From the NCBI GenBank assembly GCA_947179155.2, contig OX359264.1, positions 48,662,202 through 48,726,201 of the forward strand: 64,000 bases of DNA, read 5' to 3'. Source of the DNA: Hedera helix. Its lineage: Eukaryota; Streptophyta; Magnoliopsida; Apiales; Araliaceae. The position numbers and the translations under genes are program-made. The notes under the pieces are model-generated. The model had not been told where the DNA came from and searched no databases. It worked only from the letters and a program-made list of their open reading frames with translations. This document shows positions 46,298 to 56,605 of this stretch, one piece after another (position 1 is the first letter of the stretch; each line of letters starts with the position of its first letter).

Positions 46298-46484
46298 GAC
46301 TTGAAAAATGAAGCCGACCACAGCAATAAATTGCATGATGTCTTAATTTAACCAAATTATTTAAATAGTTATTACTTAATAGATTGCTCCCGTATGACTT
46401 AAAAAATGAAGCCGGCCGCAGCAATAACTTGCATGACATCTTAATTTAACCAAATTATTTAAATAGTTATTACTTAATAGATTG
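46298..46484. repeat. 98-bp tandem duplication
   Basis: Two copies, starting near 46298 and 46396, share AATGAAGCCG, CAGCAATAA, TTGCATGA and a long identical run from CTTAATTTAACCAAATTATT to CTTAATAGATTG. They differ by a few substitutions, so the duplication is fairly young. Confidence 0.8.
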
Positions 46485-46656
46485 ATTCCTTATATTTTTC
46501 AGCCCCACATTATTGACCAAATTTCTTACTCTCATATTCATGCAACTTGAACTTTATCACCGAATATCAGCTGAAAATGTTTCTTTATTTAACCATTGGT
46601 CATGTTGGTTAGGAATAAATAACCGCATAAATACATACCAATAAATAATATTATAT

Positions 46657-46901
46657 ATGTTTTAAATTATAAAATTATTATTGACTTTTAAAAATTAATT
46701 TAAAATATTTTTAAATTTAAAATTGAAATAATTTTATAAATATTTTGAAATAATAAATTTTATAATAAATAATACTTTGTAGATAGTTTACGATAAGTAT
46801 TGTTGTATTAACTAAAACTAATAGAATTTATGTTAGTTTTGAGTTTAAATTTTTTTAAGTTAATTTTTAAAAGTCAATAATAATTTTATAATTTAAAACA
46901 T
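46657..46901. mobile_element. MITE with 47-bp inverted repeats, 245 bp
   Basis: The left arm ATGTTTTAAATTATAAAATT continues ATTATTGACTTTTAAAAATTAA. The right arm is its complement with one mismatch (TTAACTT for TTAATTT). The interior is AT-rich and non-coding. The internal TTGACTTTT phrase resembles Stowaway-type elements, but the typical CTCCGTCCC terminus is absent. Confidence 0.75.
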
Positions 46902-47221
46902 AAAGAATAAGCCTTATTAATATATCTTGAACGTCAGGTGTTAGGATAAATAATTTGAAACGAGAATAAAATATAAATATATCATATTTACTAAATATTT
47001 TCGTCTCTTTTTTCCAATCTATGTATTAAAAAGTAATTATTATAAATTTACAAAGTTAACTGTAAAAAAGTTATATGGATTACAACTAGGGGTAATAAGA
47101 GAGGAGATGGGAATAAGGCTCTTTTGATCCCTTTTTCTAACCCAATTTTTATTTGTATAAATATTCTTCGACTTTGATAATATTTGAGTGGAGCATCCCT
47201 CTATCTCTTTCTCTCTCAAAC
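46902..47221. other. Spacer, nothing recognised
   Basis: AT-rich sequence between the MITE and the TCGA-rich element, without ORFs or repeats that I can name. Confidence 0.4.
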
Positions 47222-47590
47222 AAATGTTTGGTCAAAATAGTGGACGTGTTAATAGATAAAGCTCTAAATGAATCAAGTCGAGCTGAATATTAAGTTATTT
47301 AAATTTAGTTTATAAAATTTATCAAATATGAAATATAGTTTGATTGAAATTCGTTTAACTATTGAGTCAAGCACGATCTCGAAATAAGCCCGAACAATTT
47401 GAACTTTTCGAGCAAATATGATCCGAATATAAATAGAAAATTATAATTTGAAGAGATTCGAATAATTTATCGAATTTTAAACTTTATTCATATTTAAATC
47501 GTTTATATTTCAAGTTGAGCTCGAATCGAACTTTTAATCGAACGAGTATGAATCGAACCCGAATCGTTTGATTCATTTTACATCCTTAAT
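47222..47590. mobile_element. Second TCGA-rich short element
   Basis: It is built from TCGAGC, TTCGAG, ATTCGTTT and CGAATCGAAC phrases (for example GTTGAGCTCGAATCGAAC) and ends near CATTTTACATCCTTAATA. It resembles the element at 45166-45705 in composition, not in detailed order. The boundaries are approximate. Confidence 0.4.
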
Positions 47591-47906
47591 AATAGATTTA
47601 GACTCGTGAAAATGCTATAAGATAGAATTTGAGATAAATGGAGAATCAATGTAAATGTTTAATTGTACCAATAAAAAAATATTTTTTTATTTTTTACTTA
47701 CATATTTCCATCATTCTAATATGACAGATATCTTATTTCACTGCGAATACTATGTTTGCAATGTATCATTTGCATTAACAGTGATAAACTTTAGTTAGCG
47801 TGGAAATATCAACTTTCTAAGAATAATTTAAGTATAGTTTTTTAGATTACGATATCTCAATACTTTTTTTTATGAAAAAAAAAATCTATATATAGTCTTG
47901 TATTAT

Positions 47907-48107
47907 CATGGGCGAAGTCAGAAATTTTAATTGGGGCAGGTTAAAAATATTATAATGCCAAAATTGAATGAACTATAAAAATAAATACAACAAAAAACAA
48001 GAATTTTATATCCATGGTATGACATTTTAAGTCTATATTCAAAAGTACACAAAATGTATGACTTTGTGAAATGTCATATATCTAGTCAAGTATGACATAG
48101 ATTTGTA

Positions 48108-48143
<36 letters not shown>

Positions 48144-48486
48144 ATCTAACGAAGTGGAACCCTACGATTCTTAAGAGAATCAAAATCAGCTACGATTAAA
48201 TCTAAACTGATATCTTCAGCAAGTTCCCTTTCAATATTAAGAATCATGCAATCTGTAAGAAAATCATCATCCATCTTGTTACGCAACATTGTTTTGACAT
48301 CATAGTTGAAAATGCTAGCTCTGTTTCTGTTGTTGTCGTAGAAACCGGAAGAGTTAAGACAAGACGAATTAATCGATCCATTAGATGATAGATTTTGTTC
48401 TTATTTGTTTCAGCTAATCCTTCGCATAATTCAGAAATGGTAGGCATCTTTTGAAAAATCTGATGATGGGGTGAGATCGAGACCAT
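47907..48486 (-). pseudogene. hAT transposase 3' remnant with terminus
   Basis: The minus strand codes MVSISPHHQIFQKMPTIS from 48486 and then the hAT dimerisation region: LVLTLPVSTTTTETELAFST. Just after this a frameshift occurs near 48300. The continuing frame reads KTMLRNKMDDDFLTDCMI, then ERELAEDISLDLI, typical of hAT (TTF-type/ZMYM1-like) C-termini. Further on, CATGGGCGAAGTCAGAAATT at 47907 looks like a decayed hAT terminal repeat, close to CAGTGGCGAAGCCA of the element at 19358. Only the 3' tenth or so of a transposase is left. A TA microsatellite lies at 48113-48140. Confidence 0.75.
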
Positions 48487-48589
48487 GTTAAGATCTAGAG
48501 ATTAAGTAAAAGATTTTTTTTTAAAATTGTCTGAAATAGACTAATAAAACCAATATGATTATAAGATCATTGGTCAAGTTAGTAGAATG

Positions 48590-48663
48590 TATAGAATTTA
48601 ACGCAAAAAAGTACGTTGTAGCGAGTACAGGGATTTTGAGGACGTTACAGTTGATATCAGAGT
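48590..48663 (+). mobile_element. LTR end plus initiator-Met primer site
   Basis: GGGATTTTGAGGACGTTACA ends at 48649, followed by TGATATCAGAGT at 48652-48663, the initiator-Met primer site with two changes. The rest of the LTR to the left is missing or too decayed to see. It marks the start of a plus-strand element. Confidence 0.6.
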
Positions 48664-49403
48664 AGTAGATTACAGCTTTAAGGTAACGAGTACCTTAGGA
48701 TATAATCTGATGGATTAAGAGTAAATGGACTTGTGAAGAGTGTCTACATAATTAAAATATATTCATAAATCTTATTAAATCGTAAATACATAAAAATAAT
48801 ATGTGAAAGAAGTATACTGAATAAAGCTAAACTTTTTACGAGAAATGTTGGTGATGGAGAATCGAAGTAAATAAAATAATCTATGCGTTATTATTGTATT
48901 AAGTCTTGTAATGTAATCTTTTAGTTTTAAATAAAGATTAACGTTTTACTAAGACTATGTGGTATGTGATTAAAGTTTTTTGTTTGGTATTATGTATAAT
49001 TATAATATTATTACATAAAGACTTGACAAAGTAAAGAAGTAAACTCAAAAAGAAATGTAAATGATAAGTAATGAATTAAAGAAAATTCATAGTAGAGAAT
49101 GAGTATGGATTTCAATTAAAAAACTCATGTTAGTATTTAAGTTGAATGACTCTCTTGTATGGGTAAGAGTTTAATATGCGTTAGGGAACTGATCTAACTA
49201 TACTATTGGTACGAATGATTCATGATCAGTATTTTCAAAGCGAGTTAAATAGTGAATGAGATCATTTAAAGATAGTGTTAATGAGACGGGGAACTGATTC
49301 ATTAGTTCTTGGATGGAGAAAACACTCAGTTAACTATCATGATAATAGATTGAAATCTTGTGTCTAACTAATTCTTTGCATATATTCTAGAAGTTAATTC
49401 TTT

Positions 49404-49443
<40 letters not shown>

Positions 49444-50548
49444 ATTAGTCAAAGCTATAGTTTTAAATATATTTGTGTGTTAGTTACTAAGTGAACGAAC
49501 CCTTGTATGGGCAGGGGTTGTGATATGTCCGTCAAATCGACTTATGAAATGCGGCTACAAAATTTTCACACTTAGGGAGGTGTTGAAACATATCAATAAG
49601 AACTAAAACAATTTCATCCCCGTGTTGATTTGAAGGGGAACTGATATATTTGTTCTTATGGTTTAAATAACCAACCAGTTTACTATATTACTATATATTT
49701 GCAAAACTTGTGTTATGGTTAGAGAATAGTAGAAGATATAAAGGATTAAGAGTATTCGAATTATCTAGCTATGCTAGATCTTTACAGGTATATATTCGCA
49801 CTTAGATGCCTTTGAAAAGATAAATGAATTTATTATCATCAACACGTCGTTACCTGTTGTGATATGATAAAACCCAAAATAATTATTAAAATAATTTTTT
49901 TTAAAGCTATGTTATTCTTATGTCTATATTAATTGTTCAAGATAGACAAAATTAAATTGAAAAATAAAAATAAATTTTTCATCAACACATCATGAAACCT
50001 GGTATGGATATGATAAATGATGAGTCATCAACGCACTATTGCAAGGTGCGGTATACAGTCATAAAATTGATTTTCAAATATTTTGAAAGGTTTAAAGATG
50101 AGTCAATGTTAATTATTTCGGCTAGACAACCCTGTTACAATGTTCGACATGTCAGTAATCTGACTAATACGGATATTTTAAATGTCATACAAGACATGTA
50201 GTACTAAAGGCTGATCACCTGATGTACTGACCATTTATGTTTTTTTTCAATCCTGGTAATTGTTAAACATGGAGCGTGTTATCAATGTTATTTGATTACT
50301 ATACAAAAAGAGTATTTTTTTAGTCCTTGTGACTGTTAAACGTTTATGGGTCATATAGCACCCATTATATTTGAGAAAATTCAAGGTCTTATTGACCTCT
50401 CAGTATCAATTGAATGATCAGAGCAGAGTAATTCTAGTGTAATGTAAAAAAAAGGTTTGGATTGAACATTTTTGACCTAATTTAAGTATTAAGAATTTGA
50501 TGTGGGTAAAGATGAATTAAGAAAATTCATATTGAAGACTAAGTTGGA
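48664..50548 (+). mobile_element. Degenerate internal region without recognisable genes
   Basis: Two loosely similar blocks (about 49140-49330 and 49490-49640) share CTTGTATGGG(C/T)A(A/G)G and GGGGAACTGAT phrases. A TA microsatellite lies near 49405-49441. The frame at 49992-50201 has no family signature. Between a primer site and a polypurine tract this would be the body of an old, gene-free or eroded LTR element. Confidence 0.45.
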
Positions 50549-50700
50549 GATAATTATAATTTCAAGGACGAAATTCTTATAAGGAGAAATGAATGTAATA
50601 TCCTGAATATTTATAAATTTATAAATATGATATTAAATGCTTATAGATAATTATATTGTAATTTCGAGAATGAAATTCTTGTAAGTTAGGTTAAATATAA
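50549..50700 (+). mobile_element. Duplicated polypurine tract and 3' LTR start
   Basis: GGACGAAATTCTTATAAGG lies at 50568-50586 and TGTAATATCC starts at 50593, the standard chromovirus junction. About 102 bp later the same unit recurs in decayed form (GATAATTATA, GAATGAAATTCTTGTAAG, then ATAATAGCTC). A small tandem duplication across the junction is the simplest reading. Confidence 0.6.
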
Positions 50701-50885
50701 TAGCTCAAACATTTCAAATATAATCTGAAATGATCTAGATAAAGGTTGTCAAATCAAAACCTAAGAACGATTGATCGAGTATATATTGAACTATCTTAAA
50801 GACCTAAAACGACTCATAGATACGATTGTATATTGATGAAAAGTTAATAATTTTAAATTTTGGATAAAAATATGTAAGAGTTTTA

Positions 50886-51037
50886 AAGTATCTCAACCAT
50901 TAAAGGACAAACAAATATAATTATGTGATTTAGATAAAGTGTCTGAACTAGTAAAGGACATACAAATGTGATAGGTGATTAGATTAAATAAAGTAATCAA
51001 GTTATTAAAGAATGTACAAAGGTTATGTGATTAGTTA
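50886..51037. repeat. Three 51-bp degenerate tandem repeats
   Basis: Units at 50886, 50936 and 50987 share AAAGTATCTCAACCATTAAA-type starts, then AAAGGACA(A/T)ACAAAT and a TATGTGATTAG-type end. They sit in what should be LTR sequence following the junction at 50593. Confidence 0.65.
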
Positions 51038-51410
51038 AACCAATATGTGGGTTCGTACATGACTAATTGGTAGATGAATTATTAAATATAGGACAAACGA
51101 AGAATGATAATATTTTATTAGCGTTAATCGACGAAGGATGCAAGTATTCTAACCAGACTTGTTCTAAATTCATACTTTATAAATGATGTTTGCACGAAAG
51201 TGTTTCGAAAAGAATGTTCAACTATTGAACTATTTTTAAAAGTTAAAGATCGTTACGCATGAACTATTTTGCCATGAAAGTTTATGCCAATTATTTCAGC
51301 TAGACCTTTGATATATGATTATTGAATTTAAAAATGATTCTTTAAAGCTAATCTAATCCAAATTTTTTGGTGCGGAATCATGTGTTAAAAGTTAAGAACG
51401 AACAACCCTC

Positions 51411-51980
51411 ATAGCAGGGATAACTAAAAGCTAGATAATCGGACCAGAATGGTAGTGGGAACACATCACTATGGACTTCGTGACGGGTCTTCCCAAAGTC
51501 TCTCAAAGTTTTGATGCGATTTGGGTCATCGTAGATAGATTGACCAAGTCTGCTCATTTCTTGCCTATAAGAGAAAACTTTTCACTTGAGCGTCTGGCCG
51601 TTATGTACGTAAATGATATTGTAAGATCGCATGGCATGCCAGTTTCCATAGTTTCTGATCGAGATCCTAGATTCACTTCACGCTTTTGGATCAGTCTACA
51701 AAAAGTTATGGGCACCGAGCTACGATTTAGTTCGGCATACCATCCTCAAACGGACGGACAATCTGAAAGGACGATTCAGACTCTCGAAGATCTTTTGAGA
51801 CTTTGCGTGCTGGACTTCAAAGGAAGTTGGGACAAGTACTTGCCATTGGTTGAATTCTCCTACAACAACAGTTACCAAGCAAGCATAGGCATGGCTCCAT
51901 TTGAGGCTTTGTATGGACGAAAGTGTCACTCTCCAGTATGTTGGAATGAAGTAGGAGAAGCAAAATTGGTTGATACTTAA
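51411..51980 (+). pseudogene. Integrase fragment of a chromovirus
   Basis: From 51411 a broken lead-in (PEW*WEHIT) enters the integrase core MDFVTGLPKV, with the three acidic residues in place: FDAIWVIVDRLTKSAHFLPI, SIVSDRDPRFTSRF and AYHPQTDGQSERTIQTLED. The open part is 51471-51980 and ends KCHSPVCWNEVGEAKLVDT. It lacks the zinc finger before and the C-terminal and chromodomain regions after. Integrase would insert the cDNA; this is only the catalytic core. It is closely similar to the core at 29445-30770 but not identical, so it belongs to a different family member. Confidence 0.88.
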
Positions 51981-51999
51981 ATTAGATGGTTATGTTGTG

Positions 52000-52632
52000 C
52001 ACAATATAGAGTACGACAGACTGATCCCCTAAAGTACACATCTAGAGTTACTTGGTCTCACAACCTATCAGAGTTAGCAGTCTATGTGATTGTTAATGTC
52101 CATCAAGAGTTCTTGATCTTATGACCATTCTATATGAAAGTAATGATTTTAAAATCTAAAGTAATGTTGTTTCTATTATTCAAACCTCTTCGCAATTATT
52201 TAACAATTGTTGAAGGTTATTCGAAAATATTTTAAAACCATAAGATATTATGTTCTTAACTATTTTATACTTGCTGGGCGATTTAAATGCTCACCATTGC
52301 TTTAAACATAATATTTTAGCTAAGCCAGAGAAGGTTAGTTGATCTGATAAAGATAAAGGGAAAGGAAAAGCAACCGTGTAGCCGTTGTTTTGTTTATGTT
52401 TTATCATGTAATGTAGTAATATGTAATAGACTTCATATTATTATATCTTTTATAATTCGTAAATGTTAAAGTAACCTAGGACTAAATATATATATATATA
52501 TATATATATTTGTATAAAGATATTGTATTTAAATTATGTCTTAGGTTATGAATAATGATGTATTGGTAATATTTGTGTAATACCGTGAGCACCGAACGGA
52601 GGTTAAGGGGACTCGGATTTGAGGGCATCACA
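52000..52632 (+). mobile_element. LTR 3' part, second plus-strand chromovirus
   Basis: It ends CGGATTTGAGGGCATCACA at 52632. The CTTGCTGGGC...GCTCACC stem-loop lies at 52271-52294, 340 bases before the end, as in the other LTRs. The LTR start is uncertain: the junction at 50593 would make it about 2.0 kb and would place the integrase fragment inside it. A TA tract lies at 52487-52510. Confidence 0.6.
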
Positions 52633-52635
52633 TGT

Positions 52636-52647
52636 TAGTATCAGAGC
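52636..52647 (+). promoter_or_regulatory. Primer binding site, initiator tRNA-Met
   Basis: TAGTATCAGAGC, one mismatch from the canonical site, lies three bases after the LTR end and is followed by CTGATAGGTTATAAACCTTA, close to the leader at 9490-9515. Confidence 0.8.
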
Positions 52648-52830
52648 TGATAGGTTATAAACCTTAAGAATATGATCGTAAGGAAGGTAGAAAGACTCAT
52701 TTACACTTATGAGAGATGAATTATAGAATTCACCACAAATAAAAGTTTACAAAATATGTGTTATTTGGAAAAATAAAAAAATAAAATGTTGTTATAAAGA
52801 ACTAATTAAGTTGTTAATATGGTTTTGCAG

Positions 52831-53560
52831 GATGCTAGAACTTGGGGAATTCAGTCAGGCAAGAGAGGAGGAATCTCGTGATATACATGTCATATACGAG
52901 GAACTAGTTACCACTGAGCCGACACCGACAATTATAGTGGAAGGTAGAGAATTTGAGCCTAAGATGGATCCCGAGGAGGATCCTGAGGCAGAAAACGAGG
53001 AAGACTAGCTAGGAGGGTTCTCGGATGGACCTATAAAGGATGGGGAGATGGAAGGATATGATGAAGAAGACTTTGTGGCTGGTCTACGAGATCAAAACTT
53101 AGAGTTCGTAAATTGGATTCATGAGCTAGAGGAAGAGAAGCAGAAAGTGGAGTTGTCAGTGGTTCTTTACGAGGCATGGTGACACATGTGGTAACAAGAA
53201 GCGTGGAGCTTGGGGATAAGCTTCGCAAAGCTGAGCAAGAGTTAGAAAAAGTGAAAGAGTAGAAAGATGCCTTTTAGAACCTATGGGATGAGGAGGTCAG
53301 AGATAGAGTTTTGCTGAAAATCCAGTAGAACAAAGCATGTGATAGAATTAATGATTAGGAGCAGGAGACGAGGAATAGGAAGGCTAAGATGGACATAATG
53401 AGTTATCCAATTCGTACTGCCTTTAGGATGTGGTAGGATCGGGTGTATAACTACCCCGCTGAGGATGGTCATACTCATAGGTCTCTGAGCCGAAAGAAGA
53501 TGATCAGAATGGGGGATGAGGAGTATCAAGACACCAAAAAACGCGACATGTTCCACTAGT
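52831..53560 (+). pseudogene. Pre-gag ORF, acidic, of plus-strand chromovirus
   Basis: After a TTTTGCAG acceptor-like site, ATG at 52831 opens MLELGEFSQAREEESRD and an Asp/Glu/Pro-rich stretch. A TAG lies at 53006; the frame continues (DGEMEGYDEEDFVAGL, then HELEEEKQKVELSVV). A one-base shift near 53175 leads into a heptad-like part (LGDKLRKAEQELEKVKE). Further stops follow, mostly TAG in place of expected Gln codons, down to 53560. Its position, acidic N-terminal part and coiled-coil-like part match the pre-gag ORF of the other chromovirus (33701-34270), although the residues are not evidently alignable. The function is unknown. Confidence 0.5.
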
Positions 53561-53936
53561 AGTGTATGTAATAGATATGTATCTAGCTTGTTTAATTGTG
53601 TTTGTATGTTGTAGGTGATCCCAACTTTTGTATAGCCAACGAAAAGTCTTTTGTTTAAAACCTGTACTTTATTTTTAATAAAGGATTAACTTTTGTAAAT
53701 CCCAACTTCAGAAGTATCAGTGGGATAAATGGTATTTATAGTAGTATGTTAGCTGATGTAAAGTGCCAGGCACTAATCCGCCGCATATGAATATAAATAT
53801 ATTTTATGTTTATGTGCCTTACAATGATTAAACTATCTTTCTAATTGTTACGTGCTTTAAAAAATACTATGATAAGAAATAAATGATAAGATAATAACAT
53901 AAGTTTATTTAAATAGAAAATGCTAACATGATGCAA
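53561..53936 (+). mobile_element. Non-coding spacer between pre-gag ORF and gag
   Basis: T-rich sequence with GTATGTTGTAGGTGATCC (an acceptor-like site) and TTTTAATAAAGGATTAAC (a possible poly(A) signal). The homologous gap in the other element (33495-33700) is also non-coding. This is compatible with separate expression of the pre-gag ORF. Confidence 0.4.
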
Positions 53937-54905
53937 ACAACCAGTTCCACCACCACAAGAGGAATTGGTTAACGCCAGACCGGAGCTGATAAACCCTATG
54001 TAGGGGCTTGTCAACTTACTGATAGGAGCACTACAGAACAGAACACCTAATGCGGTGGGTGTGCAACCTCCAGCAACTCACCTAGCAAACTTCAAGGACT
54101 TTAAAGCGATAGGTCTTCCAGAATTTAAGGGAACTACCAGCCCAATAGAAGCCCAGATATGGGTTATTGAGATGGAAAAGGTATTTGAGGTGGCAAGAGT
54201 CACAGAAGAGCAAAAGACAACTTTTGTAACATTTATGATGAAGGGAGAAACCAACTACTGGTGGCAGGCTAACCGGAATAGAGCAGAAGCAGGAGATGTG
54301 TTGTGGGATAGGTTCAAGGAATTATTCTTTGAGGCCTATTTTTCCCAGACAACACAAGATCAGATGGAGGTGCAATTTCTCGAACTAAAACAAGGAAATA
54401 TGACAATGCCGGAGTACGCGACAAAGTTTAACGAGTTGGCAAGGTTTGCTCTGTACCAAGTGGACACGGAGACAAGAAAAGCAAAACGTGTTGAACAGGA
54501 ACTGAAACCTTGGCTCTACAGCAAGGTGTCAATATTCTAGATCAGAACGTTTACTGCAATACTGGAGAAGGCTATACTGGCAGAAGAAGGCAGCGATGTG
54601 CTGTCAAAGTATAATCAAGAAAAGAAGGGGAAGAAATGGGATGGAGGAAATAAAGATGGAAGTAGGGGGGAAGTAACTCAAACAAAAGGAAGTGGAGTGG
54701 TAACAACAGTAATAGCGGAGGAAAATAAGGAGAACAAAAGAAGAAGGTGGAGGCATGCAGCAACTGTGGCAAGGGGGAGTCTGCATGAAGGGAAAGAATG
54801 TATGTTATAAATGCAGGCAGGAGGGACATATCTCTCCTAACTGTCCAAATCCGAAGAAGAACCAAGGATGTTTCTTATGTGGCTCGATGGACCACTAGAT
54901 CAAGA
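53937..54905 (+). pseudogene. gag of the plus-strand chromovirus
   Basis: The frame reads PVPPPQEELVN, a stop at about 54013, then LVNLLIGALQ and the gag domain: GLPEFKGTTSPIEAQIWVIE, MMKGETNYWWQ, MTMPEYATKFNELARFALYQ, ending the open part at 54540 (TAG). After that the frame continues briefly (FTAILEKAILAEEG), then shifts. Two CX2CX4HX4C zinc knuckles are readable around 54798-54905 (CYKCRQEGHISPNC and CFLCGSMDH*IKNC, the second with a stop). It is similar to the gag at 32340-33494 but lacks its poly-Asn run. The start codon is not identifiable. Confidence 0.82.
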
Positions 54906-54976
54906 ATTGCCCAAAGAAAGGGGCAGAAGGAGGAACCAGAAGTAAGGGAACCACAGGAAGCGACAAGCTGACTATA

Positions 54977-55444
54977 ATGGGACCAACACAACCAGGTCGG
55001 CCTACAGCCAGAACTTTTAATATGACGGTGCAGGATGCAGTGACATCCAAGGACGTGGTGTCAGGTATCATTCCTATCAATATTATAAATGCTTATGTAT
55101 TATTTGATTCGGATACTACCTTTCCATTTGTGTCAAATATATTTGCTAGGAAACTAGATTCACCTCGAGAAGAATTAGAGAATTCATTGAACATAGAAGT
55201 TGCGAATAAGAAAATAATTACTGTAAGTTTCATTTATAGAAATTGTGGTATGAAAATAAAGGGACAAAAGCTATCAGTCAACTTGATACCTATTAGATTG
55301 GGAGAGTTTGACATGATACTGTGAATGGATTGGTTGTATAACCACGGTAAAATGATTGATTGTCAGAAGGAATGTGTAAACCTGAAAACTCCAAAAAAAT
55401 CCAAGATAGTATTTTACGGTAGCAAATCGCCGATGCAGTCTTGT
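54977..55444 (+). pseudogene. Aspartic protease fragment, active site altered
   Basis: GRPTARTFNMTVQDAV and VVSGIIPINIINAYVLFDS correspond to the protease start of the other chromovirus. The active-site triplet is changed: DSDTT stands where the family, and the copy at 31158-32333, has DSGAT. A stop at 55324 precedes MDWLYNHGKMIDCQKECVNL, which is followed by a sudden switch to AT-rich array sequence at about 55445. Reverse transcriptase and the rest are missing. Confidence 0.8.
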
Positions 55445-55705
55445 TAATTTACAAATCTAATTTAAAAACATCATCAATATCATAGTTTAGTTTAATCGAG
55501 TCAAAAACTAAAATATATAATATATTTTTTCGCCAATAAAAAAAAATCACAAGATCATCTTACCAAATACTAATTTGTTACTATTATTAAATAAAATTTT
55601 ATTACTACTTAGATAATATATTTTGAGAAAAAAATAATTTTTCGCTAAAATTGTCTTAACTAACATGAATGTATTATTACTATTAAAAGATAAGTAGAAT
55701 TTGTT
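55445..55705. repeat. AT-rich array fragment, third location
   Basis: It matches 37540-37770 closely (GTTTAATCGAGTCAAAAACT, ACCAAATACTAATTTGTTAC, AATGTATTATTACTATTA). It joins the truncated chromovirus on its left, so this junction is a deletion or recombination breakpoint involving dispersed array copies. Confidence 0.75.
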
Positions 55706-56605
55706 GTTTTATAGAGGTATATGAATATGATCTAGAATGGGGTTGAATGGATTATTATACAATTATGTATAACGTTTGCTTTTATAAATATTTTTACCAA
55801 ATAAATAAGCAATTATATGTGCAGCGGAATAAGTTTATTTGGTAACTCCCCTTTCAGATCATTATAAGTACAATACACAGTTTTGTACATAAATTTGCTA
55901 ATAAAAAGATATCTTCATTAAGATATATCAATCACAATATACATGACATAAACATGAAAGATAAAGAAAGGGATAAAGAGACATTGAGAACACATGAATT
56001 TTTAAGAGGTTCGAAGCCTGAAGGTTTGATTCACTAAGAATAAGGCGAGTCTTATCTTCTCATAGGACACTAAGTCATCTTCCCTCAACAGGAGCTGATT
56101 CACTAATAATCAATCGGGCCTCACCCGATTTTCTCCATAAAACACCTAGTCCTCTTCCCATCTTGGAGCAGATTCCTCTGAATCTGGTAGGTCACTAAGT
56201 CTCGACTTTATTGTTGGAGTCTGTATTGTTGGGGGTGTTATCAAGCTAATGTTAAATGCTTTGATGAGAGTTTGACAGCAAAGGAATGACTTCCAAAGCC
56301 TTTTTATATTCTGATAGGCTCCTGCCCTTGAATCATTCCTAATCGATCCTCCAAAGCGTAGAGTAACTTTGGGTTAATGATGTTCATGCAAATGATCGAT
56401 CCCCCTTTAGTTAGTCTCTTGTAGATTGATTTTTTTTTTCTTATATTTCTTTAGTGTGTAGATCAATGTTCTTCATTCCGCTCTGACCAATTTGGCAATA
56501 CGTTTTCTCTTAGTTGGTGGATTCTCTCTTCTGTTTTTAACTTCTTCTTTTACTACAAATTTTTCTTTTCAACTGGATGTCTGCATAGGTCGAATTTTCT
56601 ACACT
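55706..56605. mobile_element. Unclassified repeat-like host of a solo LTR
   Basis: Less AT-rich sequence without ORFs. It contains a repeated phrase of the form CACTAAGTC(C/A)TC(T)TCCC with GGAGC(T/A)GATTC (56060-56200), a style found in some copia-type LTRs. It continues at 60054 after the solo LTR. The class is undetermined. Confidence 0.35.

Noticed and set aside
48113..48140. TA microsatellites as a functional site or origin
   Set aside because: TA runs are frequent in this window (also 13320, 14220, 14514, 25290, 49405, 52487) and most lie in transposon sequence.
49992..50201. 69-residue open frame
   Set aside because: It sits in degenerate retroelement sequence and shows no gag, pol or host-protein features.
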